Shown here one piece after another: positions 23,632 through 36,200 of a stretch of 64,000 nt of DNA. The notes beneath the pieces are model-generated. The model was not told the DNA's origin, ran no database searches, and worked only from the letters and a program-made list of their open reading frames with translations. Each line of letters begins with the position of its first letter. Positions within the stretch are counted from its first letter, which is position 1. The position numbers and the translations under genes are program-made. This stretch comes from Membranipora membranacea. Taxonomy: Eukaryota; Bryozoa; Gymnolaemata; Cheilostomatida; Membraniporidae. The stretch spans positions 24,363,681 through 24,427,680 of the forward strand of contig OU612071.1 of assembly GCA_914767715.1 (NCBI GenBank), in the 5' to 3' direction.

Positions 23632-25180
23632 TTTTCTTGACTTTTTGTCGGCATTCAACACAATACATGTACCAGATTTAATCTCAGAACTATCTCATCT
23701 TGAGTCGAATGTAACTGAATGGGTATACAGTTTTCTAACCAAGCTTACTCAAAGAACAATAGCTGACAGCTTAACGCCCACACAGATCATGACTAGTACT
23801 GGCACTCACCAGCGTTGTTGCTTATCCCCCCTTCTGATTTCTATGTATATACAAATAAGATTACCTCTGATTAGAGTAATGTAACTTGCAGATGCCACCT
23901 GCATCATTGGCTGCATAGGCAATCAGTCAGATCTTCATTCCTATTTTGATGAGACTAGTAGAATATCTAAGCCATGCAGTGATTTGAATCTTGGAACTTG
24001 AAATTAATTTGTCAAGTTTTTGAGTTATTTCGTCAGTATGGATCTTATTTTGGAGGCTTGGATATTCTCGCAACATTTTTGCACAAACTATAAAGCATTG
24101 CATGGACCATTTTTGGGTAAATCTGAAATGAGCAAGGCATTGTCGGCAGGAAGAAACCATTGCTCCATTGTAATCTCATTTAAACAGAGCAAACAAGCGC
24201 AGCTGCCTGAAATAAAGATCACTCGTTTTCACGTCATAGATTGTGTTGTACAGCGGTTCTTATAATATTTTCTTTGACACGGGCTCATAACAGAAATAAT
24301 GGTTGTTTTGATTAGCAGTCTGAACTCATCAAATAGTGTGCATTCAAATTATTAAACTTTCTCTGAACCTTTATGTCATCAACAGACTTAGTGACATAGT
24401 CATTTATTTGCAAAATTTGTCATCTAACCACAATAGTCACTAATATTACTGTATTTCCCTAACAACAGGCTCATCACAAATCCACTGGACTAGTTGTGCT
24501 GTGCATGAGTAGGAAACTCAATAGTGTTAACTTATAACCCCCAAACCTACAACACCAAGTAACTCTGAAGACTTATTTTTCATGCAAATGCATGTGTGAT
24601 AGCTGTCTTAATCTGATTTCAAGCTCAAAAATGATACCAAGAAACCTGTTCCCTTTACAAACACTTTAAACCCTATACAAGACACAAGAAATAATGATGT
24701 CTTCAACTCAGCTTGTCAAACCTAATATTACAGCTCCGTTTTTTTAATGGTACCGATATTACTATTGTGATAAAGTGAGATATCTTGGCATCACAGTTGA
24801 TGAAAAATTACGTTTTAAGAACATGCGCAATCAATGATGGCAACAGCCTCGCAAATGAGGTATATTGTATAATGTTTTGTGTACCTCAGTTCCAAGCCTC
24901 TTTCTAATATGTTATTTAAAAGTTATATTGTATCTCTACAATACTCCCAATACTTACATACTTACATCAATCTATGCAAGTGATAAGAAGCACATATGTA
25001 AACTTGTTAAAGGCGCTATTAAGCTAGGCATCGAGCACCCTGATGTCGATGCTCTGATGACCACTCAAACTAAGACACTCGCACTCAGAAACATACACGA
25101 TGAAGACCACATTATAAATGAGTTCCTAAATAAATGCTCTTCAGGACGTTACCACACCATTAAAGAGTCTTGACGGGTAT
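23632..25180 (+). pseudogene. Second 5'-truncated LINE in copy B, decayed reverse transcriptase
   Basis: The insertion opens inside the reverse-transcriptase palm: LDFLSAFNTI, WVYSFLTKLTQRTI, STGTHQRCCLSPLL (the STGxPQGCVLSP motif, damaged) and LADATCIIGCIGNQSDL, where the catalytic ADD is degraded to ADA. The thumb follows as VRYLGITVDEKLRF near 24773. The C-terminal part is at 24960-25172: IYASDKKHICKLVKGAIKLG, then IEHPDVDALMTTQTKTLALR and NEFLNKCSSGRYHTIKES. This order is typical of Rex/CR1-like LINEs. Stops and frame changes between the blocks show it is dead. The element ends near 26675, where copy A sequence resumes after the repeated caac. Confidence 0.65.
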
Positions 25181-25521
25181 GTAAGGCCCAGTCAGTGTAA
25201 AGCGATCACCCAGCCATATCAAATTCAAATGGGATTAGCAGCATTCAAATTCCTCCTGCTTTTTCGGAAATAAGAGGAGCAGTAGTGATTTTTTTTTAAT
25301 GGGAATCGGATGTACTAATGCAGAATTGTGTGATACACTTGCCCAATAAAGTTTTATTCCAAAAATCACATTTGAAAGTGGTGAAAATACATCAAAATTG
25401 CCCAGTCCCAATGATTTCAAATTATACGGGCTCTTATTGGTCAATTTTGACTTTTATGACTGATGTGTCAGAGGTTGCCTAGATACCGTTGTCAAGATTG
25501 AAATTGGCCGTTGTAATAAAA

Positions 25522-26228
25522 TCACAGAGTAAGGATGTACAGAGATGACACTTCAATGATCGTTATAGTGCCTGCGGTTTTTATCCACTGGGGGAAATTC
25601 ATCGATCTGGCCACCTGCCAATTTCAGAATATATATAAGTTACAATGGAGTTTTTTCATGCAGACATAACCACCTTTGATAGGTCATAATTCATGTTGTA
25701 TTAATCCTAAAGACTGATTTCCAACTTTTCTGAAATGTCCAATCTTCAAGCTTTACACCATATTATTGTCATTTTTTGCTAGGATACATAGGCTATGAGT
25801 AATCCAGGTTTTTAAAATGAGTTTTATCATATAGATTTACATGTGACAATTGATAGACGGCTGGTCATCAAAATTAGGAAATGTCCGTGCATTGACCTAA
25901 GCCCCATGTAAATCTATATGATAAAACTCATTTTAAAAACCTGTATTACTCATAGCCTATGTATCCTAGCAAAAAATGACAATAATATGGTGTATAGCTT
26001 GAAGATTGGACATTTCAGAAAAGTTGGAAATCAGTCTTTAGGATAAATACAAAATGAATTATGACCTATCAAAGGTGGCTATGTCTGCATGACAAAACTC
26101 CATTGTAACTTATATATTATTCTGAAATTGGCAGGTGGCCAGATTGATGAATTTCTCCCAGTAGATAAGAACCCGCAGGCACTATAACGATCATTGAAGT
26201 GTCCCCTCTGTATATCCTTACTCTGTGA
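25522..26228. mobile_element. 707-bp foldback element with near-full-length inverted arms
   Basis: Left arm 25522-25843 and right arm 25905-26228 are inverted copies with few differences, separated by a 61-base loop. Matching landmarks are tcacagagtaaggatg with catccttactctgtga-type ends, acttcaatgatcgttatagt, caggtggccaga, and aaaaaatgacaataatatgg. The flanks show TAAAA directly before the left end and directly after the right end, a candidate 5-bp target duplication. No frame codes for a recognisable protein. It sits in the 3' half of the LINE insertion in R2 copy B, so it is younger than that LINE. Foldback elements of this kind are moved by a transposase supplied elsewhere; the superfamily cannot be assigned. 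Confidence 0.82.
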
Positions 26229-26675
26229 TAAAATCCTATAATCCCAGGTGTGATGAGCCAACATAACAATAGCTATATCATAGCTGCTATTCAACTTTAT
26301 TTATAGGTGTTTGCAAATCACGATTTTCTTATATAACTCACTTGACCACTTGAGAAAAATATCAAGTGCTTGACATGTAAAACCCAAATGCAACGGCTAC
26401 TGGCCAGTCTCGGCCTCTAATTACACTGATCAGCCAATGGTCTTGCCTGTCACTACACATGATTAATCCCCGTGCACCCCCTTGCCCGCACTCCACTTTA
26501 AGTACAGAGTTGCCTGGGGCCGAGACTGCTTTTATGACATCTGATTCACACACTAAACAATATTCTTATTTGACTTGTACCACAGAGACCTGATTTTTCT
26601 ATGTATTGTCTTCTGCCAGTGTATACACCAAATTTCACGGATTTATTGTCAGTGATAGCAATAAATCCCTCCATC

Positions 26676-27090
26676 CAACATCTTGTAAGGTAAATGATCA
26701 CCATTTGATCAGCATGAGAAATTCTAACAGGGAAAATTTAGTACCCGACCAACCGTCTGACTAATATGGTACAATAGCACCTGCCTAGCACCGAATAAAG
26801 CGCTGTAAATCTAGTTCGATAAGCATAGACAGTCTAGGGTAAAAATAGCTGGTAATTTGAGGATATGCAGCATGAGGAACATTCTAGTTGATCAAAATAT
26901 TACATCCTAAATAATAACTAGCAGCTAACAATCAAGCACTGGTCTAAAACAAATGGTGACAATGTTAGAAAAATACTATGAAATTACTCAACTACATCTC
27001 AATATTTGAACTGAAATCAAACTCACAGCTCAGTGAAGATGAGTCATACTATGGAATTATCTGTAGGTATAGCCTGCAGTCAGTCAAATG
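26676..27090 (+). repeat. Large direct duplication R2, copy B, second part
   Basis: Resumes homology with copy A at caacatcttgtaagg and runs to the cagtcagtca motif. It is highly similar to 19612-20045, for example over gaggatatgcagcatgagga and ttactacatcctaaataata-like stretches. It confirms that 23632-26675 is an insertion. Confidence 0.78.
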
Positions 27091-29415
27091 TTCTAAGTTC
27101 TCAACTACGGATATCACAACTAAATCTTAAGTGTGCCTTTAAGTAGGCCTACTGCAATCTACAAAAATATCAAAATAGCTCGTCTTAGTTAAAATACTAG
27201 TCAAACAGTTCTCAATACTTGTGAATATGGATTTTAGACTTCTTATTATTAAGATATTATATCTAGTAAATTCAACATTGTAAATACAAAGGTCCAAGTG
27301 AAACTAGGCCTTTATTTATCTACAGTATTGGCAGCAGACCAACAAGTATGAGGGTTTAGTTAGTACACAAATAGCCATAGCTCTAGCTTTCTGCTGATGT
27401 TAGGTACCACAAGTTGACAGCTGTGGTCATCACAAGGTGCCAGATAGCTGTCTCACTCATCTTAGTGGGTGGCCTGATGCTGAGCATCAAGCTACCTTAC
27501 AATTTTGGTCTAGATAATGGTGTTCTACTTTTCTAAAAAAGTACAGGTGAGAATAGCTGCGAAATCAATTCAAATTCAGTGCTATGCATCCCCCCCCCCC
27601 AAATAGAAGAGTCAGCCTTGAGCTATTTTGTTTACCATATTTTAGGTATGAGTATAATAACAATAGTTTTTCCTACCTGCTGTCCTACAGCGATGTATTT
27701 CTTCGTACAAATCCTGTTAAACACACAACCATCAATGACTGCTGGATGAAAAAATCCACCTATGCCTGGCTCTCCTGTCATGTTCTTCTCTGTGGGCTTT
27801 CATCACTGTGTGTAGGAGAAAACAGACATTCACAGTTTAATTATAATGTTATTTGAACAACACTATTCACATCTACACAGTAGTCAATAATCTTTGCTAT
27901 AGTGTAATCAAAGTATTAATAATCTTTGGTGTGATGAATGAAAGACAAGATTATGTAACATTCTGACGATGACAAAAGCCAATTCATGAGATGTTAGGCC
28001 AAAATTCTTTGAAATCCTAACAAGCTATTCTCAGCTATTTTTTCTTTTTCATAGAAAACCAACCACTGACAAGTAAGTTGGAAACAAAAGACTCATGTTG
28101 TTGATGTCGACATAAAAACCATGCTGGTGATTTGTGCAGCTTCAAAATATCTATAGTATGATTGAAGTATTCAGTTATATCTGAGCCTATTCTACCCTAT
28201 CTAATGTAGGCCTATACCCCAAAGCCACACCATACCTTTATAATTTTACTAGCTTCAGTTTCTGTTCATTTGGAGGGAAATCAGCTCAGTTTTCTCACTC
28301 TTCTGCTAATTTTATTGGCGCTCATGCTGCTCTCTCGGCCTATCATACACCTAAGTTTTGGCTTTTAATATGGAGAATTTGTGACAACAAAGTTTTGTTT
28401 GTAAATGCAGTTAAATTATTTGATAGATTATGAGCCAGTGAGAAGAGCAGAACAACACATCTGCAACAATTTGTTTTCGTTGGATGTTTCAGCAGCAATG
28501 TTAGTTATTTTTGGCAGCAAGGTGCTATTAAACTTCCTTTCATAGATTAGCTCATTATATGCCTGTGGTTAGTAATACCAATATTTATAATCTTTGGTAA
28601 TACAGTTTTCATTGGTTATGTGGATGGGCGCAATCATTTCTAAATCCCATAGGCAGGGGCGGATAAGAAAACCATGCCCCCTGATTGTATGCCTTACATG
28701 TTCTGCACAATTATAGCTGGTGATTACTGATTACATAGTACAGCACTGAAATATCATTTTAATAATGTGATTGCAACATGAAAACGTTATTTATAAATAC
28801 TAACTCAGAGTTATTTTACAGCAGGGGCACAGGTTTATAATCCGCCCCTTTAGATAATAAGGTAAGGCCAAATAAAAACACCGGAGTGTCTATAACTGAG
28901 TTTTAATCATGTTTTATTGGTTTCCTCAGTTGATACTAACTTATCTCATTACCTCTAACTATAACCAGAAAAAAGAATGGTGCTTGTACCTCACATAGAA
29001 CTATTCTAATTCTTTAAACTCCTGGATTTTTTCAGTATCGACACGGACTTTATTTTTCTAAGAATCTCACCACAAAAATCCCCTATCATTATTTTGACTC
29101 CAGAGTACACAGTTTTATTAGACATCCTAATTTTAGTTGCAAGCAAGAGCAGATAACTGCCGATTTTTATCTCACTTCGTACATAGGCCTACTACATAAT
29201 TTATGAGGAAACGGTGTAAAGAAATAAGTAAACCACTAGCCAGAGATCCCAGCAGCTGTGTGTTTATCACATGACATTCGGGAGAACTTCGTATTTTCGC
29301 ATTAGACAACCACTCGATCAACTGCAATCAAGGCAGATGAACTTTCTGTTGGTAACTAATACAGTGGTTTGCTCCACCCTTTGATAAAAAATTTGCAAAA
29401 TAAGCACACAAGACT
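27091..29415. other. Non-coding stretch
   Basis: No gene or element recognised. There is a run of C at 27590-27600. The 90-codon frame starting beside it lacks similarity to anything I know. Confidence 0.35.
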
Positions 29416-30410
29416 TTGCCAAGGGGCCACTTTAGATCTATCTGCCGGAAAAATGCTTATCTCCTCTCCAGTGTCATCAAATTAAACCAGAATCCCGACA
29501 AATTTCAGACAGAAACATCAAAAAACGAGTCACGTCTAAAAAGACACAACCTGACACATCACTTGGAGATACTACTCATGCAACATAAACCCCATGTATT
29601 TGCTATAACAGAAACTAATTGATCCCTTTCATACAAACCATGAAATATGTGATAAATATACTTAATACAGGTTAGACAGTGCCAACTCAACAGATAGAGG
29701 TAGCGGAGTTCAGATGGATAAACCTGATGCGTGTAATATATCCATATATCCGCGAGCGCAATATCGCTGTGAATAACATCACACCTGCTAAGACAAGTGA
29801 ACTACTATCCGTTGACCTCAGCTTTTCAGGTTATTCATTCAACTTTGATGTGTATTATAGTAAACAATCAACGAAAAACCATTTACGATTTTATATCATG
29901 GTATCAAAATCAACCTTCTTGTAACAATCTAATTGTCGGCAACTTCAATCTTTTAGATATTGACTGGAGTAACCATTCTCCAAGATCCTGCATTACACAA
30001 AGCTTTGCTCAACCTTGTAGATTCCTCAGACTTAGAACAAAATGTCTGAGGATCAACTCACAGACATGGCAATACGCTAGATCTAGTCCCGACCAATCTG
30101 GCTACTCAGACCACCACCTTATAACCTTTGAACTCTACGCCGAAGCCCCTGTTTCTCACGCTATAAGTAACAACAACACCCTCCCATATCATATATTCAA
30201 AAATGCAAAAATCTCTGAGATTAGATAGAAAACTCAAACCATCCCCTTGGATATCCATGCAGAGAAACGGTTTGGGAGATATCACATAGGCAAAACCTAG
30301 CCGACAGTATCCTACTGATGAAAACCTAGACAGAGCTCGTAAGCAATCAAAACACTGTGATTTCCTTGTTAACTGTGATTACAAATCTTATATAAGAGCA
30401 TGCATGAAAT
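29416..30410 (+). pseudogene. Decayed LINE: APE endonuclease region
   Basis: Pieces of an APE-type (exonuclease-endonuclease-phosphatase fold) endonuclease are recognisable in order on the plus strand. HHLEILLMQHKPHVFAITET is the usual 'HKPDIIAITETW' strand. LIVGNFNLLDIDWSNHSP is the GDFN motif with its Asp changed to Asn. SDHHLITFEL is the terminal SDHH motif. RKQSKHCDFL near 30330 resembles the linker before the reverse transcriptase. The blocks lie in different frames with stops between them, so the copy is dead. It ends at about 30415, where dispersed repeat R5 begins. Confidence 0.65.
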
Positions 30411-30415
30411 AAACA

Positions 30416-31325
30416 TTTAAATAATCAGAGGAACTGCTCTGGCTTGTAAGCTTCAAAATGAGCCCAAGAACAGCTCAATTGGTCAATCAGGACTGAAGTT
30501 GTAACTTATCAAAGCAAGGCCTCGCTGAAGCTCCCTCGCGGACCTTGCGCAGGGGGTGTGATGTCATAGACATACATTTTGCGTATATGTCTAGCATTAG
30601 AAACTTTAGAAACGAGTTGAAATCCACGATAGCTCCTGCAGTAATAGAGATTAACTCAAAGCAAAAAGTTGAAGGATATTAACACATTTTTTGTGGTTTC
30701 ACTTTGACAGTTCCATATAAAGTTCCTAAAGAAAAGATTTTACGCTTTTTCTAGATTCAAACATTTTAAACCTAACCAGTATCAACAACATAATTTTATC
30801 CAATCACTGATCCAACCCATTTTTACCTATAATATTGAACTCTGGTACACTGGTGCTACAGAAAGACAAAAGAATATGCTTTTAAGTCCGTATTTAAAAA
30901 ACAGCTACATTTTTGACGCTGCCTGTTTTGTTGACATGAGTATTTTTAATTTAGCTCAACGTTTTATCGCTGATGATAGACACATTTTACGCAATTGTTA
31001 TATAAGTAATCGTAAATATTTTATCATGCCAAAAACTAGAACATCAAGATTTTTGTGCAGCTTTGTGCCTTTTAGTATTCGTCTTTTAAATAACTGAGAG
31101 AGATATGGTTCACACATAAATTGTAATGTGTTTCTAACACAATTACCAAAATAAATTCACTTCACTTCACATAAAAATAACGAATATTGCTCAAAAACCC
31201 TGATGTGACCTTACACCCAGGCTTTCCGATATAAGGAGCAATTATTGAAAGGTTCTACTTCAATACCTCATAACACAGCTTGTCATGAGGTCTAGTTTTC
31301 AACCTATTGAAACCAGTTGCATTTA
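30416..31325 (+). repeat. Dispersed repeat R5, copy 1, split by a LINE insertion
   Basis: 30416-30720 and 31161-31325 together match the continuous copy at 53950-54362: ataatcagaggaac, ttcaaaatgagccca, tcaattggtcaatcaggact, ctccctcgcggaccttgcgc, gagttgaaatcca, then cctgatgtgaccttacaccc, aggctttccgatataa and cttgtcatgaggtctagttt. The missing middle corresponds exactly to the LINE 3' end at 30721-31160. No coding capacity. Confidence 0.82.
30721..31160 (+). mobile_element. 5'-truncated LINE 3' end inserted into R5
   Basis: Absent from the other R5 copy, so the ends are clear. The translation ends with YNIELWYTGATERQKNML, then LAQRFIADDRHILRNCYI and MPKTRTSRFLCSFVPFSIRL before LNN and a TGA at 31095-31097. 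This is the classic C-terminus of CR1/Jockey-like LINE proteins (RHPLxxxF, then KTxTxRFxxSFVPxxIxLxN). The 3' end is a short tandem ttcac repeat (cacttcacttcac), which replaces a poly(A) tail in many such elements. ATAAA occurs at both junctions, a candidate target duplication. Confidence 0.75.
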
Positions 31326-31564
31326 TTTTTAACTTTATTACAAAGTTACACTCTGTGAAACACTAGCTAGAATGGGGCAAATTACGCTTATCACATAATA
31401 ATTGACAACAAAAACAAAATTTTAAGAGCTTCAGCGAGTTGGGTGCGGCAAAGTGACGCCGGCAGGAAGTTTTCAGGGTCCCCCAGACCAACCCAGCGTG
31501 CAAGGTGACGCACAACCAGATATAGAGCCCAGCCATCTTGTCATGTATGTTTAAAGCGACAGAT

Positions 31565-31690
31565 CCATTTAAATCTGCCTGTAGTCTGATTATCTTCTGT
31601 ACATTGCTGCCAAATTAAACCAGGATCCAACAACATTCAGACAGAAACATCAAAACCAGTCACACATCTATACGGTCTAATTTGTAACAC
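31565..31690 (+). pseudogene. Second fragment of the 29.4-kb LINE 5' region
   Basis: aaattaaaccaggatcc, attcagacagaaacatcaaa and agtcacacatct correspond to aaattaaaccagaatcc, tttcagacagaaacatcaaa and gagtcacgtct at 29479-29540. It is a short, diverged piece of the same LINE. Confidence 0.55.
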
Positions 31691-31717
31691 AGGCAGCGTA
31701 CCTGAGTTATTTAGGCT

Positions 31718-31981
31718 TCAATCAAGAACACGTTCACTGTACACAATCCAAGCCAACAATGGGTCAATGACATGCAGCTGGGTTTTGAGGTACTGGCGGA
31801 AACGAACAACCATCATTGCCGACACCAATATAATTTTGGAAACACTGCGACAATGAGCAGTCAACACTACCCAGTCGGCACACAGAATGCGGCAACATGA
31901 TTCCAACATTGCATTGGGCTCGTTATCGTGTTGGACATTATATATTGAAATATATGCATGGTTTAGATGCCCAAAATACAT
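31718..31981 (-). pseudogene. Possible trypsin-like serine protease fragment
   Basis: The minus-strand frame contains NAMLESCCRILCADWVV, then LTAHCRSVSKIIL. WVVLTAHC resembles the 'WVLTAAHC' motif around the catalytic His of trypsin-fold proteases, preceded by the usual 'SCGAxL' strand. One Ala of the motif is missing, no Asp or Ser motif follows, and the later part does not look like a protease. It is either a damaged exon or a coincidence. Confidence 0.2.
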
Positions 31982-32632
31982 ATAAACAACGACACAGTTT
32001 TATCAATATATAAAATGTATTGAAAATGCCTCTACTTTTCAGTCCAAATTTCGGGTCTTAATGGGTGATAAGTTAGACGATTTACATCGAAAATACTATC
32101 TCTTATAGATATATAATAGATGTGTAACAACCAACATAGTTAGGCCGATATGGAAACTGACCTGAAAACACATCTACTCCACCTACAGTACTACTACTCT
32201 GCTGTACAACCCAACAGTTTAGCTAGAGTGGTGGTAATGGCTTATCACTCACTAAACTGAACACCTCTTGTCACGATGTGGTTCTAACCTATAATCCTAT
32301 GGTGCAGGTGGTGGTTATATATACTGCCTATATGTCTATCAACCCCAAGCTTGGTCGATCATGTTTAGCAGTCTGAATCAGTTAAATAGAAAAGACCAAT
32401 ATCAAATTTGTCCAATAGCTACCAAAATGTATGTGGTCCCAAAACCATTTGATGTCGATGTCTGTGGCAATTCTATTCAATGTAGTATTTTACTTTCCAA
32501 TGATAAGAGTTGTCCCCACGATCAAAGCCCTTGTTGACCAATCAGAGTGAGTTAGTAAAATAGCGCATAGTTTAAATTAAGATGTATGTAACTCAATTGA
32601 GTTATAACTGTTTTTGTTTTCCACTCGAACTG

Positions 32633-33205
32633 ACACTACTCATACACATTCACACAGCAAGACTTTCACCAAGGAGTAACTATCACTCAACTGGTTTTGC
32701 ATGCAGCAGTAATCGTGTAGTCTATGACACATTGCTTCTATACTCATCCACTACATCTGTCTTGACACAAGACTAGATCCAAGTGAACCATAAATATACC
32801 TCACTTGAAGTTCAGTGGATTATTACTATATATAATATATTAGCAACTTGTACAGTACTGTACTAGCTCTCTCTCTCTCTTAGTCTCAGTGAGTCTCTAC
32901 TAGCTAGAACTGGTGTACTACTCCTACACATTCACACAGCAAGACTTTCACCAAGGACTAGGAGTAACTATCACTCATTTCAACTGGTTTTATATGCAGC
33001 AGTAATCGTGTAGCCTATGACACACAGACAGTGACATTGCTTCCATACTCATCCACTACATCTGTCTTGACACTAGACTAGATCCAAGTGAACCATAAAT
33101 ATATCTCACTTGAAGTTCAGTGGATTATTACTATATTAGCAACTTGTACTGTACTAGCTCTCTCTCTTAGTCTCAGTGAGTCTCTACTAGATCTGGTGTA
33201 CCTAC
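32633..33205 (+). repeat. Tandem duplication, two units of about 285 bp
   Basis: The second unit (from about 32918) repeats the first in the same order: acattcacacagcaagactt, tcaccaagga, gcagcagtaatcgtgtag, catccactacatctgtcttg, atccaagtgaaccataaata, a tctcacttgaagttcagtgg-like stretch, tagctctctctct and cagtgagtctctactag. Units differ by small insertions (such as cacagacagtga) and by CT- and TA-repeat length. No coding potential. Confidence 0.85.
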
Positions 33206-36200
33206 CTTCTTATCACTGGTGAGTTACACGAAAATATTGTGCTATTAGATTTATCATTTATGCTTTAGGTTTCATCAACATCATCATCATTTTTTTAGTA
33301 TATTGTATGGCTTAGCTTAGCTACGCTAGATAATTGCAGCTTAGTACTAATAGTAGTAAGGTAAGTATGATGTAGTAGGTGGCTTATCTAAATGGAAATT
33401 TGTCCAGGACAATTCCTGTTCAGCAGTAACTTGATCTGTATGTCAATCATCACATTCATTCTTAATGGTAACTAGTAACTCACATTTTTTGAGTTGGTAT
33501 AGGTAACAATTTGCCAAGATAAGCTTGTCAATACAATATGAGGCTGCCTTGCTTTGGGTAGAGTAGGCCTAGGCCCTAACAGCGTTATAATCTTAATGAC
33601 TCTTATTTTGACCAAGTTAGATTTTTATGATCAAGACTTTATTCACTGGTCTCATCACATTTTTTGACTCTTTATCAACCTGGGAGAATCCAAAACCTGA
33701 GTTTTGCCGATATTTTGTGCACAAACGGCTTAGAGTTTTGAGCAGAATATTGATATAGAATCACTGTAAAATTCATCCTGGTTATTGTATTTCATATATC
33801 ATAACATTAAATTGTTTCTTTATAATCATACAACTAGGCCGCACCCAGAGGAATTCCCAAACTTTGATGAAGTTTAGCTAATAATCTCAAATCCCCTGAG
33901 TTGAGCCCAAAAACCTGAGTAACTCGGGCTAAATCTGAGTGGTTGAGAGCCCTGGTGGGGCCATAATCTTTCAATTATAAATGATGGAGGGAGCTTGTTT
34001 TAATGGATCTCGGTGAAGTCTGTTTGCAATGAATTAAAATACAGTGATAGGCGTCCAAATAGAAACTAATAGTTTAAGGTACCAAGGTATCAGGCGTAGA
34101 GTTATTATATACTGTAAGTGTGGAAAGTGTACAAAAATAGCATCAGCTGTTGTCTAACTTAATTATTGAATAATCTGGTTGTGCATGGCTAGTGATTGAA
34201 TCATTGACTTCTCATTCAGAATATTAGGGCTGTGCATGCAAATTAAATTTTTGCACTGATAGCCATTTATTTTGGCAAATTTCACCACATAGTTTTTTCT
34301 GGTACAATCAGGGATATCACATCAAAATAAGCCAAAGTCACGACCGATGATCTTTTCCACTGATAGTTTTTGCTAGCCATATGAGCGGTGTCCAGTCTCC
34401 CCTAGCTATTTATGTCAAATTACAGACTTAGTGACTTTGTTTCATCGATACAGTACCAGCTATTGGCGCTGAATTTTTGTTTGTTTAATGATTAACAAGT
34501 AGCCTGTGGAAAGGTGATCTGCGATGAAAAAGTATGCTGCTGGCCCCATTCGTCGTAACAGCTATTTATATTCAGAACACACTATTTTAAGGTTGTAAGA
34601 TTTGAAGTTTCAGTTTGGTATGTTCAAGGTTTTCCAATGTAGTACAATTGAGATCAGCATTGAAATCGCCGCAAGTCAAAGTGGTATTGCTGCCAGCCCT
34701 CGTTGCTCAATAGATCACTTTCCGGCTGCCAGTCTTTAATTTATTGTTTGAATCCATCTCTGACCGAGACTCAAGGCTGTTGGTATGCTGTGCTATGCTA
34801 ACTCTGGTAATTTCAATATAAAGTGGACAATTAAACGCGCATCACCCGTTCTTACTTTCACTGTCCTCAAAAAATCCATTGAACAAATTTGTAATAATCT
34901 ATGGTAAGAATGCAGACATTTCTGCATACTTAAAATCTGCATTATTATAATTGTTCCTTAATATGCTCCTAAAAGTCTTATTGGTAGAATTTTTCTCATG
35001 TTGCTGAGAGTGCGAATATACAAAGTCATATACAAAGTCGTTTAGAGGATTTCACATCCCACTGAATACAACGCATTTGAACATAAATCAATGGTTACAT
35101 CCTATGTTCTCCTTTCAACTTGAGATCGAAGTTTGGAAGACTCAAAAGTCATTGGTGCTTCCTCAATCTACTGCAAATAGTTCAGGCCCTGACCACCTCT
35201 TTCAAGCTTAAGTGATGAAACAGCTATGATAACTTGCAGAATCCATGAAATGTCAGGCATGCTCACATTCTCGACACTGGTACAGATTGTCCATACTGAT
35301 ACAATTGACTAAATTCATTGGCTTGGCAAAGTTATGCATTTCTTTAGGATCAGACCTGAGTACTGGTGGTGACAAATATTTGTTGGTTTTGAACTTGTCT
35401 CCACGATGTTCAGTCAGAAAATTGTCTCGGTAAATGCATTCACTGTTGCTGGGTATTGTCATTGTGAACTATGTTGTTGTACACAATCTGAGTGGTTGAG
35501 GCATTAACTTCAGTTACCTTCCAATTCTTAGGCCATTCTGCCTTTCCATAGAGGGCATTATTGAAAAAAAGTAAACAGATTTGTGCTCCTGTTATAGCAT
35601 TGGACCCTAATACATTATATATTGTTAGATATTGTTGCCCCTGAAAACTTGTGTAGAAGTTGGCTGTTTGTTTGTATTTGAGCACCAATAGGATATACTC
35701 ATACTGCTGTTGATATTTACAAATTTGATACAAGACTGGTATGTTGTTTGTTTGCTCACATTGTATAGAGAACTGACACTGATATAATTCACTCACTTGG
35801 TGCTATAGAATTAATACACCTGAGGGTGCCTTGGGCTGCAATTTTTGTTTGTTTTGTATTACAACTGACACTGGCAAACTCACTCACTTGTCAGTTGCGG
35901 CTCTAACTTATCCCATCATCTTTGTTGAGATTATAATTTATTGAGACATAAACAATGCAGCAGCTACCCTCTCGGTGCCTACAAGTTGAAGTTTGCCTAG
36001 CCTTTCCCATGACATCTCCCACCACATATCTAGACCTGTCCAATATTCACAGCCTGACTTTGCCCAATATGAGGGAAGAAAGTCTAAGAATTGAACTTCA
36101 ATATCAAGCTTTGTCCGTGAACCTTTATATTTCATACTGCCTTAGAAGCTATGTGAAATTTATGTGAAAGCTTGTCTTTGAATTCCGCTGACTGTTGTTT

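Noticed and set aside
31718-31981. A complete serine protease gene on the minus strand
   Set aside because: Only a damaged His-region motif is visible. No Asp or Ser motifs or partner exons, so it is listed only as a low-confidence fragment.
35440-35796. 118-codon minus-strand frame
   Set aside because: Gln/Tyr/Asn-rich without domain, splice signals or start context. Chance openness in AT-rich DNA is more likely.
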